From: Capronia americana
Taxonomy: Eukaryota > Ascomycota > Eurotiomycetes > Chaetothyriales > Herpotrichiellaceae
Reading direction: 5' to 3'
DNA length: 64,000 nt
Assembly: GCA_016110215.1 (NCBI GenBank)
Contig: JADWQD010000014.1
Span: 992,001 to 1,056,000 of the forward strand
Every line of letters begins with the position of its first letter. Position 1 is the first letter of the stretch. A program made the position numbers and the translations under genes. Shown in pieces: positions 11,650 through 22,894 of the stretch. The notes under the pieces were generated by a model. That model made no database searches and was not told where the DNA came from. It was given only the letters and a program-made list of their open reading frames with translations.

Positions 11650-13184
11650 ATGGTCGGCTCCCGGTCGTCGTTGAGGCGTCCTTATCTACGAGGTCACAGT
11701 CACAAATCGTCTACTTCCAGGTCCAGCAGCCCGATCAATGACGAACCGCCACCGCTCCTCCCAAGGTCTGGCAACGAGGGCATCGCACTCAGAGCCAAAC
11801 GCCTGCGGGCTGCTACCCTGTCGACGCCCGAACATGACCTGAAAAGACGTCGATTGTCATCTACCAAGGGCGAGATACCACAGTTACGCATCCCGTTGCG
11901 CAGTCGAGGCGGTTTACCTAAAGTCCTCCCACAACCTCCGCCCGCGGCAGCCCGGCCACCGCAGTCTGCCAATGCCGCAAAAGCGAGCACATCGCACATC
12001 ACAGACGTCCGACCTCTCGACTCTCCGACCTCTCCCGGCGAGAAACCACAATATGATCAGATCAGAATTATTGAAGAAAAGGCAAAGGCTTCCATTACGG
12101 GAGGCAATTCGACCACAGCCCACGAAGACCGGCGGAAATTACGCTCAGAGGATGGAGGGTCTCGGGCCAAAACGGAGCTGGCCCAATATTTCCCAGACTT
12201 TGAGGAGATGCTCAGTCTGAAGCCGCCAGATCCAGGTACGGAACCGTCATCTACGCCGGGGAACATTACTGACATCAAGCAGAAGCATTAACCGTCAAGA
12301 CCAAGGTTGTGCTGGTTGATGATACTCCCGACTTCCAGCCGACGCCCTCCAAGCGCGACCCGTTCGGAGCCCACAAGCCACTGCACAACACGCAGGTCAT
12401 CCAGCTGAGTGGTGGCGATATCCTCCCAAGCGATGCCTCCGTTGATCCCTTGAACGACGATGTCTATCTCAAGATCCATGGTAAGGCAGAGAGGCATGAG
12501 AAGCAAATCAAAAACAGTGATCGGGAGCGGGCCCAGCACGAGAAATACCAACTGGAAAAACTTCTAGGAGACTTGCGGGGGCCAGACTGGCTGAAGACTT
12601 TGGGCATCACTGGCGTCACTGACTCCGAGAAGAAACGTTATGAACCCAAACGAGCATTGTTCATCCGGGAAACTCAAGCCTTGATTGACAAGTTCAAGCG
12701 ATGGAAAGAGGAAGAAAAGCGCAGGAAGCAGGAGCGAGAACAGGAACTTCTCGAGGCAGCCATGGACGAGGACGGGAAAGCTAACGAAGGTGAGGATGAA
12801 GACAGGGCTGTCGAGAGCCGGTCTTCGGAGGAAGATAGCATTGACAGTGCGTCGACTCAAGCGCCGAACTCTAGTGAACTCGACGCCCTTGCATCGCAGC
12901 AACTCATCGAAGAAGCCAAGATTGCCATCAAGCGCAAGAAGCCGTCGCCCGCCAAAGTGGCCGATCCTCCGCCACCCAGACCCTTCGTCTCGTTCTTCGA
13001 CAAACGCCACCTGCGAGACGCTGCTGTCGCTGGACGTCAACGTGGACGGACCCTCCTCGCATTTGGCCTTCCTGTGCCTGAGCTTGTAGAGAAGGATTTC
13101 GAGCCACCAGACGACATCCTGACAGATGAAGCCATCAGATTAAACCAACGTTCACGCAGGAGAATGCGAAGGGGGGGCAAGTAG
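11650..13184 (+). CDS. SAS4-domain protein (something about silencing 4-like)
   Basis: There are two exons, 11650-12235 and 12283-13184, with a 47 bp intron that splices in phase 1. The joined protein has 495 residues. The first ~190 residues are basic and disordered. After a charged stretch comes the segment LGDLRGPDWLKTLGITG followed by KKRYEPKR and a long Lys/Glu helix (about residues 295-360), which resembles the SAS4 domain. The C-terminal region contains RPFVSFFDKRHLRDAA and a basic tail. In yeast Sas4 is the scaffold of the SAS-I (MYST) histone acetyltransferase complex involved in silencing; a chromatin role here is inferred from that family. The domain identification comes from memory of the motif, not from a profile search. 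Confidence 0.78.
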
Positions 13185-14511
13185 TGTTGCAAATACTGCG
13201 CCATTGATACATTGATTCACGGGTTCTGGATTGTACGGTATAGGGTAGTGATAGGGTTATACTTGGGATTATACGCGAAGGGAGCGTGCTGGTGTTCGTT
13301 TGGTGGTTATGATCCGGCTATCAGAAAAGGAGGTTCTCATCTGTTTCTCGAATCAGTGTTTCCGGCGGCTCTTTGGCATGTACCGAGTAAAGGTATGTTG
13401 AGCAACCAGAGCAGACTTGTCCTTCTGCCACAGCGGGATGCAAAAGACGTCTTCTCCACTTCTTAAGGGGTCCATTCCATCTCTTCTAAAAGCCAGCGCA
13501 GAACTAAAATCTTACACACTTCGTTCCTCGGGAGGTGTCTCTCATTACTACTAGTGCTTCATTGCATACTCCTGAAATTAGCCATGAGATTGGTAATGAA
13601 AGCCCTGCTACGGAGCAATAATCTATGACTTCCTCATCGGTAGAGGCTTGATGTCCACCTTCCCAGCGTGGACAACGGTGTTGAATGAGCGTGCTCCTGT
13701 GCTAAGGAAGAGCAGCTGTGTGCTGGGCACGAGAAATCCGAGGGAGGGGCAGGCAGCAGCGTCTGTGCCGAAACGTTTCGAGTTTGTTCGTGTTGTGTCT
13801 CTTTTTCCATTGTGGCCTGGTCGAATCGTCCGAAGCCCAGGGTCCGGGAACTGAGATCTCCGTCGCACCAAGCCTTGGAAACACACGCGTGTCGCGGTGG
13901 GTTTTCTGGCTGCTTATACAACACTCTTGGGGTCCAATTTGGCTCGCTTGGTCATCCCCCGAAGCCTGTGATTCGACGGTGAGAGAAGCGAGACTAGGCT
14001 TGAAGCTTTCTAAATTAGGACCCCAAGCCTCAGCCGCAGCAGGGCCACTTCATCTGCTCAAGTCCGCCTCACACGGGAGCGTGTGAATCCTTCCAGAGCC
14101 ATGCTGAGGGATGCACACACAATGGACCTCGACCGACTGTTATGACCGTCCCGATCCTTCTGCTCCCCTAGGATCTGTCGAGTGGAGTATATTGTCTGGG
14201 GTCAGCTTTCTCCTGTCCAGCTCCTCACACTCATTTATGCCTCGCTGAGCGCCTCTACAAGGACACTAGGCACAGGCGTACCTCCTTTCTGCGCCCCAAC
14301 TACTCGTCGCTCATTTGAAGGTTGCACCTGTCTACGTACATCTGGAAGTTCCTCCTTTGGCATATTGACTTGAAGTGTATACGACGATCCGGGCTGACGC
14401 GCATTGACGTTCAATTGGGAAATCGGCCGACCTCGAGGCTGCTATTGAGATACGAAGGTCACACCGACGCGAACGAACTGACCACCCACGATCGAGGTCC
14501 CGGTTGCGCCA
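13185..14511. other. Intergenic region, 1.3 kb
   Basis: This lies between the SAS4-like gene and the S41 peptidase gene, both plus strand. It contains the inverted repeat described separately at 13926-14027. Open frames are short and overlapping and carry no recognisable product. Confidence 0.5.
13926..14027. repeat. Imperfect inverted repeat (possible hairpin)
   Basis: CTTGGGGTCCAATTT at 13926-13940 is matched in inverse by AAATTAGGACCCCAAG at 14012-14027 (15 of 16, one inserted base). Inside it, CTCGCTT and AAGCGAG form a second shorter pair. The structure lies about 490 bp upstream of the S41 peptidase start. Its function is unknown. Confidence 0.55.
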
Positions 14512-17259
14512 ATGGTAAAGCGGCTCTTTTGGAGCCTAGGTGCTCTGGCAGGCTATGCCCTGGCGCAGGACTCGTCCATTACCACTCCTCCTGCGGCCCT
14601 CCTGCCTCGAGCCACTCCAACGAACACCGCATGCAAACTAGCATCGAGTGCTGCGAGTTCATACCTAGCGGAGGTAACTGATGCACCGGCAGCCGTCATT
14701 CCTGCGGACCTCGCTTACAACTGCTTGAAATCGATTCCCAACTATCAAACGCCAGCGATCAGCCTCTTGAACTCGTTACGGACGTACATCGAGTTCCAGA
14801 GTAGCAAAGAATACCTGCGAAACCCGCCACCGGGCTACCTTTTTCCCGCCGTGGACATTGATGCGGAGTTGGATGGCATAGAACAAAAGGTGCAGGCCAG
14901 TGGATATGAGAGTGAATATGATTTTCAAGTGGACATCTATTCCTTGCTCCTGTCGGCCCATGACGGACATTTCAGCTGGCAAGGTGACGTTTACGGGGCC
15001 TTCACCTACGTCCGGCGTGCTGGCTTGTACGCTGTATCCTCGGACGGAGTGGAACCCCCACTGGTATATGTCACAGGTTAGTGTTCAATCATATTTGGGT
15101 GGAACGAACTCAAGGCCGCATTCGAGTCTACCGAAAGCTCAGAATCGCCGGCTTGGAGCTGGGACCGACGTTGCTCTGTTCCACGTCTGAAGGCTCGATG
15201 GCTGACCGGTCACAGATGATCTCACTCAGAGCGACCCGGCCACTGGGATCCTGGGCCCAGTCACGGGATACAGTCCCTCGCCAGTCCAAAGTATTGACGG
15301 CGTCGATGTCTTGGACTTCCTCTTGACTCAGTCGCTTGCTCGTAATTCTCAAGATCCGGACGCTCTATGGAATCAGGTGTTTCAATCCCCGTGGCAATCA
15401 AGCGATCCGTCTTTTCAGGTTCCGCTATTCTACCCCGGCCCTGCAACGAACATTACCTTTGCCAACGGAACTACGCAGACATATATGAATGTCGCTGTTG
15501 TGAATGTGGATCTCGATGGAGTCAAGACAGGAGACGATGCTTATTCTGTGTTTTGTCCCGGGATCGCAGAACTAGAATCACTCACCGCGACAGCATCTGC
15601 TACTGCCACAGCGATCAGTTCGACCAGTAGCTCAGATATCGCCACACCGACAGAGGCTCCGCCGAGCTCGCCAACTATTGCCGGCTTTCCTTATCCAGTG
15701 ATCAAGCATAGTGCTGGCTCGGTCGCCGGTTACTATTTGAACGACACTGGATTTACGGATGTTGCTGTCCTTCAAATCAAGGAATTTGAATCGGCGGTCG
15801 ATGACTCGGCGGAGTACGAGAGAGAATTCCAATTGGTTGTGGAAAAATTCCTTGCCGCGTCGGTGAAGACTGGTAAGAGGAAGCTGATTATCGACCTTCA
15901 GGGCAACGGAGGTGAGTGCCAACCAATCCTCTGGGGCTGAGCAGGCTGACCTGTATAGGTGGATTTATCGACCTTGGCACTGATACCTTCGCACAACTCT
16001 TTCCTTCATTCGCCCCGAATTCGAAATCGAACATGCGAGACCATTTGGGATTTTGGATTCTCGGAAACGCTGCGTCTGACAACGTAACAGCCGCAGAGAG
16101 GACCGTTGACAGCACGGATGAACTCCAGGCAGAAAACAACAACGTCCCGTTGGCATACCAGACGGTCGTGACGGATAACTTTACGGATTTTCCCGACTTC
16201 CAGACATTCTATGGTCCCAATTTCATGTACGGTGGGATGTGGAGCTCTTTCTTCCAGAACAATTATACGGATCCGAACTCCTCAGACTTTGCTGGGAATG
16301 GTATCATCATTACGGGGACGAATAATCGGACCGGCTATCGACAGCCCTACGCCGCACAGGACGTGATCGTGCTCTATGATGGATACTGCGGAAGTACTTG
16401 TACTGTGTTCTCCGAATACCTGAAGGCGTACGCCAACGTACAGTTCATTGCGATTGGAGGACGGCCACAGACAGGTCCCATGCAAGCAATTGGTGGCGTC
16501 AAGGGGACGCAGGTCTTCCCCTTCGATCTCATCGCAGGCTGGGTTGACATTTTTGACGACCCATCGAACCACTATATCAGTGTGGCAAACGGTACTATGT
16601 GGGAGAACTTCACCTACGAACCCTTGTATCGGGAAGCCGGGTTTACGGGCGGCAGTGTCAACGGACGCAACCATTTCCGAATGGACGATGAGACCAACAC
16701 GCCCCTTCAATTCGTGTATGAAGCCGCGGACTGTCGGATGTGGTGGACGAGAGAGATGCTGTATGATCCGGTATTCCTCTGGAATCGTGTGGCGACCATG
16801 GCATTCCAAGAACGCAAGGGGACACAGTTTAACTCCAAGTACTGCGTCGCCAACAGTACGGGCCATCCAACCAGTATCTCAGGTGGCTGGAAGACCGGAC
16901 TGGGGCCGCAAACTCCACCAGACAATGCGAAGGCGACTGTCGAAGGATGGAAGGTAGCCGGCACTCCCCTTCAGGCGGCAAAACCCGGGACTTCCCACGT
17001 GGGTTCTGGCTCCGGGTCAGGTTCGACGACAAAGCTGGGCGATACCGGCGGCCTGACGTCGACACCAGGGGATGGAACCGGTGTGGTGGTTGAGAACAAC
17101 GCTGTCGCGGATACCACTGACAACCCCCCTATCAACAGCAGCGACCTGGCTGCATTCATTCAATTTTGTAACGGCTATACTGGCGATTCATGGTTTGTGA
17201 AGGTCATGTGTGAGGCCATCACGGGCACTTCCGTGAGTGTCGATAATGGTCGCTCTTGA
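14512..17259 (+). CDS. Secreted S41-family (CPAF-like) serine peptidase
   Basis: There are three exons: 14512-15076, 15216-15911 and 15959-17259. All junctions are GT-AG in phase 1, giving 853 residues. The N-terminus MVKRLFWSLGALAGYALAQ is a clear signal peptide. The middle contains a Ser/Thr-rich linker and the strand LIIDLQGNGGG, formed across the second junction. It is followed by VILYDGYCGSTCTVFSEYL, where Ser566 sits in the S41 nucleophile position. The family is the fungal S41 group that includes the peptidases of ustiloxin/phomopsin-type clusters, but most members lie outside such clusters. Many N-glycosylation sequons (NNYT, NNRT) fit secretion. The C-terminus has a low-complexity Gly/Ser/Thr section and a final short Cys-containing segment. 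Confidence 0.88.
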
Positions 17260-17788
17260 TTTATATGATATGCATTTAGCCAGCGAGCATGTGGGCGGCG
17301 TTCGGGGGCTGTCAATACGGGACACTTCACTTCTGGTTACCTATGTGACTATGACATACCCAAATTTGGCTGGGGCCAATCCCTTATATACAGCGGTGTG
17401 TGTCTTGTCTGTGTATTGAGTGTAATGTCGTGCCGGTGCCGCCGGGTGGCTGTTTGTTCAGCGCCCAGTCAGTAGCACAGGAAACAGAAACCTGGAAAGA
17501 TCAGACAAAGACAAAATAAACAGCAAATACGTGCCAAGCATTTTGGCGAGTTCAAGCTTCGACGGAGGCTTGGCGCGCCTTTCCTTTTCGCTGCTTTCTC
17601 CGCCGGCCGTTTCTCATTCTTCGACGCCCGCGAGTTGCCGCTGTATCAGCAAGGTGCGCTTCCCTAGATTTGTATATTCTTATTTCCTCTGCCGTGTCTT
17701 CCAGAGTTTGCACATAGACAGGCTCCGAGCAGTCGACGCCGATCTCAGCCGGTAAGGACACTATCATCCAACCAGGACACTGCCCGCC
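17260..17788. promoter_or_regulatory. Upstream region of AMP deaminase gene
   Basis: About 530 bp lie between the peptidase stop and the AMP deaminase ATG. The last 250 bp include a pyrimidine-rich stretch around 17570-17630, common in fungal promoters. No specific site is claimed. Confidence 0.5.
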
Positions 17789-20700
17789 ATGGATGGCCGC
17801 AGCACTGCACGACCCAACCCGGAGCACAGTACCACCGTCGACTCAGACGAAGAGGCAGACGTCTATGACTGGACGGCGGCGCGTGTGCCCGATAGCCAGG
17901 ACGATTCACGGCCTCGCAAAGATTCCACTCGTAAGGGATCCAAGCAGGCCCAGAACGGTAACGAGGGAGAGGGAGAGGGGCGCTACGAAGCAATCGGACC
18001 TGACGACGCAGACTCCTCGGACGAACTGCCCGAGGATGGGCATGTGCCTCATCCATTCTATCACTATGCCGTCGAGAAGCGCGACACCTTTGCCGACGCC
18101 AAACTTATCTATCAGCGCCACCGGATGGACACCAAGTCTGAAAAGGAATTAGGAAGCCCGGTGCTGTTGGGCAGGTCCTACACTCTGCCTGCGAGCGCCA
18201 TGGATGGGGAGCCCACGGCATTGCACCGTACGCCCAGCATGACGTCCAGACAATCGCGTCTCAGCCAACGTGGCAATGCTCCCAGCGGCGTCCAACTCAC
18301 CCGTGCCAAGGATTCGGTTCCCTCGTTACAGACCCAAGTAGGCAACATACAGGATATTCGCCCGGATCCAACATTGCTCGCTGACGCCGCTGCACGAGAC
18401 CATAAAAACCATCCAGGCCTTCCTCACGAGTTCAAGGACCCCTTACTGGCCCACGAGGGCATGCACGGTGCCGGTGCCGGTGTGGGGCTGGGGAGCGGTC
18501 CCGGCGGGCTGGCCCCGAGCGAGGAGAGCGTCATCAGCGAAGTGCAGGCCATCTGTGACAAGATCAAGACGTTGCTCGACCTACGGCAGAAGTATATGAA
18601 GATCTCGCTGCAATGTCCAGGGGACAACCCCAAAGACGACGAAAACTGGGAGATATACCCGCCTCCGCCGAACCCCGTGTGGAACGAGCACAAAGCCCGA
18701 GAAGGACAGCCCCCAGACTACATTGCCCCGAACAGCACCTCGAGTAGTCTGTACATGGCGGACATGAAGGCGCGGAACGCCAGCGGAGCCGAGCTGAACA
18801 CTTGGGCCAGCAACGCCAGCCAGGCCGACTCCGAAAGAGGGGCGCCGCCCTCGCCGACAAGTGTCAAGAAGGCTCGCAAGCAGGGTCACGATGTCGGCGA
18901 AGACTTCGACCTCAGTGAATGTCTGATCCCTGGACCGCAGGCGAAGAGTCTCCACTACGAGATGGACAGCGGGAGCGTGTTCCAGGTGTATGGCCAGGAC
19001 GGGAAGCCGCTGGCCGAAGTGCCCACGCTGAGGGACTACTTCATGGCATTGGACACGATCCTGGATATCGCGTCCGATGGCCCGGCCAAGAGCTTCGCCT
19101 ACCGCCGCCTGCAATACCTTGAGGGCAGGTACAGCCTATACACGCTGCTGAACGAGTACGAAGAGGTGGCGGACACGAAGAAAGTGCCGCACCGAGATTT
19201 CTACAACGTCCGCAAAGTCGACACGCACGTGCACCACTCGGCGTGCATGAACCAGAAGCACCTGCTCCGGTTCATCAAGAGCAAGATGAAGAAATGCCCC
19301 AACGAGGTGGTGATTGAGCGGGACGGCAAACAGCTGACCCTGAAGGAAGTCTTCGACAGCATCAACCTCACGGCGTATGATCTGAGCATCGACACGCTCG
19401 ACATGCACGCCCACACCGACTCGTTCCATCGCTTCGACAAATTCAACCTGAAATATAACCCGATCGGGCAGTCGCGGCTGCGCGACATCTTTCTCAAGAC
19501 CGACAACTTCATCAAGGGTCGCTACCTGGCCGAGATCACCAAGGAGGTCATTACGGATTTGGAGTCGAGCAAGTACCAGATGGTAGGTGACGAGGAAGTT
19601 GCAATGAACCGTCCAATTTGCATCAACTGACCTTTGCTTTTGTGTACGTAGGTCGAATGGCGCATCAGCATCTACGGCCGCAGCATCAAAGAATGGGACA
19701 CGCTCGCCAGCTGGGTCGTAGACAACAAACTCTTCTCGCACAACGTGCGGTGGCTGATCCAGATCCCGCGGCTCTACGCGCTCTATAAGTCCCTGAAGAC
19801 GGTGGACAACTTCGAGCAACTCCTCCGCAACATCTTCGAGCCGTTGTTCGAGGTGACGCGCGACCCGTCCACACACCCGAAGTTGCACATTTTCCTCCAG
19901 CGCGTGATCGGCTTCGATAGCGTCGACGACGAGAGCAAGGTGGAAAGACGGCTGTATCGGAAGTTCCCCTCGGCGCGAGAGTGGGACACCAAGCAGAATC
20001 CCCCTTACGGATACTGGATCTACTACCTGTTCGCGAACATGACGTCGCTGAACGCGTGGCGCAAGCGCCGCGGCTTCAACACGTTCCTCCTGCGCCCGCA
20101 CTGCGGCGAGGCCGGCGACACCGACCACCTGGCCGCTGCGCTGTTGTGCTCGCACAGCATCAGCCACGGCATCACGCTCCGCAAGGTGCCCATGCTGCAG
20201 TACGTTTTCTACCTGGAGCAGATCGGCGTGGCCATGTCGCCGCTGAGCAACAACGCGTTGTTCCTCACGTACGACCGCAACCCCTTCATTAGCTACTTCA
20301 AGAAGGGGCTGAACGTGTCGTTGTCGACGGACGACCCGTTGCAGTTCGCCTTCACCAAGGAGCCGCTCATCGAGGAGTACTCGGTCGCGGCGCAGATTTA
20401 CAAGCTCAGCGCCGTCGACATGTGCGAGCTGGCCAAGCACTCGGTCGACCAATGCGGGTTCGAGCTGTCGCTCAAGCAGCGCTGGCTGGGCAAGTACTGC
20501 TACCTGCCCGGCGTGCTGGGCAACGACGTCGCAAAGTGCAACGTCCCGGACGTGAGGGAGGCGTTCCGCCACGAGACGCTCAAGGCCGAGCACGCCTTCA
20601 TCGCAAGGTACACAAACGACTACTGCCACTACGACCGGTGCACGCCGGACCTGCCCAACCCGTCCGACCCGGCCACGCCGGTCGACGAGGCCTACCGCGG

Positions 20701-21199
20701 CCTCGAGAGCCCGCGCCAGTTCTACGCCACCATGGGCGTCGCGGACTCGATCGCCCCGGCGCAGCAGGCCCGCGAACGCGAGCGCGAGGCCGCGCTGTCC
20801 AAGTCGACTTCGTATTCAAACCCATATTTCTACCCCAACTCCACCACCGCCGCCCAAACTCAGGCTCAGTCCCAGTCACAATCCCAGACTTCGATCTATT
20901 ATCCGGGGACCGGGAACGTGTCGCCCACGCGCCCGCGCCGCACGTCCTCCATCCACGCACTATACCACGCGGCGACCAACCCGGCGGACGCGCATATCTC
21001 GGGCCAGGAACCCCGCGCCTTCCCGGGCCTGGTGCACCAACGCGAGAGGCGGCGGAGTCTGCGCGTCGGGTCGGCCAACTCGGACGGCACGCAGCATTCG
21101 AGCGACATGGCGTCGAGTCTACACTTGGAGCCCGGGCTGGCCAAGATCACGCTCAAGGAGGACAAGGAGATGAATGAGATGGAGGATGAAGAGGACTGA
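17789..21199 (+). CDS. amd1: AMP deaminase
   Basis: There are two exons, 17789-19582 and 19652-21199, with a 69 bp phase-0 intron, encoding 1113 residues. AMP deaminase converts AMP to IMP and ammonia in the purine nucleotide cycle. The N-terminal ~380 residues are variable and hydrophilic. The catalytic domain carries the zinc-binding VDTHVHHSACM (near residue 480), LRPHCGEAGD with its His/Glu pair, and SLSTDDPLQF (near residue 823) with the metal-binding Asp, followed by KEPLIEEYSVAAQ. The last ~180 residues are a Gln/Ser-rich tail extending beyond the usual fold. Very GC-rich third positions produce long open frames on the opposite strand, which are not genes. Confidence 0.97.
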
Positions 21200-21588
21200 G
21201 GAAATAACTGTTTTACTGGATGGATGGATGGATGGGGGTTGGGAGGTGGAGTGTCTACTTTCTACTCTTTTATTGACTGGTTCTCGTTGCGGACAGACAC
21301 CATAGATCTGGAGTGAGCGTTACGGATGTAATGAATGAATATTGCATTGATCGAGGTACGAAAACTCCATCTCGCTATCCATTAAGTGTGTGTTGCTGGC
21401 TCCTATCCCTTTTCTTCCCCGATTTCAACTCACGCGCCCACCTTTCGAACCCGAACCCCAACCTGCATATGGTGGTTGACCAGATAGATCCCGAGCTCGG
21501 TCTCATCCCGTGGGTCGTAACGGCGCTTGAACCTGAAGGCAGTCAAAGTTTGAGGGGTGAGTAATCTAGTGACGGCTGCCACAAGACA
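21200..21588. other. Convergent intergenic region with (GGAT)n tract
   Basis: This is the 3' flank shared by AMP deaminase (+) and the C2H2 gene (-). A short GGAT tetranucleotide repeat lies at about 21218-21236. The one open frame here (84 codons) shows no motif. Confidence 0.5.
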
Positions 21589-22894
21589 TTAGTGCTGCTC
21601 ATTGCTGTTGAGCGAGCATGATGCGCAATCCCGAGCTTGTCCACAAAAAGGAAGACGAGCATAAGAGACCTTGTCGATTTTGCCACTGGCGAGACGCCAC
21701 CTGGTCCATGGAGTGAAATTCGACGACATTTGATGGGATGTCAGCAAATGTCTTTCCAGGTTCTCCCTTGTAAAGAATGATCTATACTCCGAGTTGCAAG
21801 AACGAATAGCACATTCATAGAGGCCATGGGACTCTTGCAGATGCGACTCCCTCTGAGCTGCAAAGACCGTAACGGAGCAATGGTTGTGAGAACATATGAA
21901 AAGCTCGTGCTTGGTTTTTGCATGCTCCATCATTTTGTCATTGCGGAAGAATACTTCTTGGCAGCCGGGTTCGAGGCACGGATATCCAGGTACGGGATTA
22001 TGAAATGTCGCTTGGTGCCTCTTGAGGTCGCATTCTTTCCCGAATGGCTTCTTGTACGAGCATCCTGGATATGTGCAGACCAAGGGATTCAGGTGGATGT
22101 TTCTGACGTGAGTATTCAGTGACGAGCGAGTACGGAAAGTGGCCCTCGAGTCACAGTCTCGCCAGTGACATTTCTGCGGCCCAGACCATTTGCTGTTGAC
22201 TTCTTTTGCTACATTTGGTGTATTTGCTGGGGTACAAGCAAAGGTCGGCTCCAACAATGAGGCTGGCATCACCTTACGTTGGGGACTGTTGCAATTCCAC
22301 TGTGCGCCTTGTTAGCGTCGATCTAAAAAAAAAACTCACGTTGATTGGACCATTCTGTGGAACGCGCATCCCGCACGCGCCCTGTGTAACGACGTGGTTG
22401 AGCACTGCTGGATTGATTGGAGCATCGCCATGCATAGCCCCAAAAGCAGACTGCGCTGTCGAAGAACAGGCGGTATTGTCGACTGTCCAGACTTCGTCGC
22501 CAGGGCTGCGAAGATTGTCGGCACCCAGCATGAAGTTCATTGTCTCGTCCGGTGGAGTGAAGGCGCTTGAGGTTGCGGGCTGCTGCGGTGTTCCGAATGT
22601 GTCGAGTTCGAAACCGTCTGCCGTGTAGTCGGTCATCATGAATTGTCGATGTTGTTCGGAAGTGTCTGGGGCATTGGAGAAGGACAACCCGACTTCCTGT
22701 GATTTGCCCGGACAGTACTCTCGGGGATTGTACGAATATGTCTCGGTCATTGGCACCAAAGAAGAGTCCCCAGACAGGTCGCGGTCGGGAAGGTCGAACA
22801 GGTCAAGGGGAGGAAGGCCAAACAGGTCGAGGTCGGGAAGGTGATCTTTGACAAATTGCTCATAAGAGGAGTCGTACCTTTGTTCCGACGACAT
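21589..22894 (-). CDS. C2H2 zinc-finger protein, putative transcription factor
   Basis: There are two exons, 22894-22340 and 22299-21589, joined by a 40 bp intron in phase 0 (donor GTGAGT, a T10 tract, GCTAAC branch-like site, CACAG acceptor). The product has 421 residues. The N-terminal half is acidic, beginning with Leu/Asp repeats (DLFGLPPLDLFDLPDRDL), and could be an activation region. From about residue 228 there are five tandem C2H2 units: CHWRDC..H..H, CTYPGC..H..H, CLEPGC..H..H, a degenerate CSHNHC..H..H, and CAIRSC..H..H. The spacing C-x4-C is typical of fungal fingers. The targets are unknown. The very short intron makes the exact junction worth confirming, but only this pair keeps the fingers in frame. 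Confidence 0.85.

Noticed and set aside
8569..17259. Kexin plus S41 peptidase as a ribosomal-peptide (ustiloxin-type) cluster
   Set aside because: Kexin here is the housekeeping enzyme. No DUF3328 (UstYa-like) gene, tyrosinase or secreted repeat precursor is in the window, and the repeat protein at 24.7 kb lacks a signal peptide.
19136..20629. 497-codon open frame antisense to AMP deaminase
   Set aside because: It overlaps the most conserved exons of AMP deaminase and has the Val/Arg/Leu-rich composition expected from reverse reading of biased codons.
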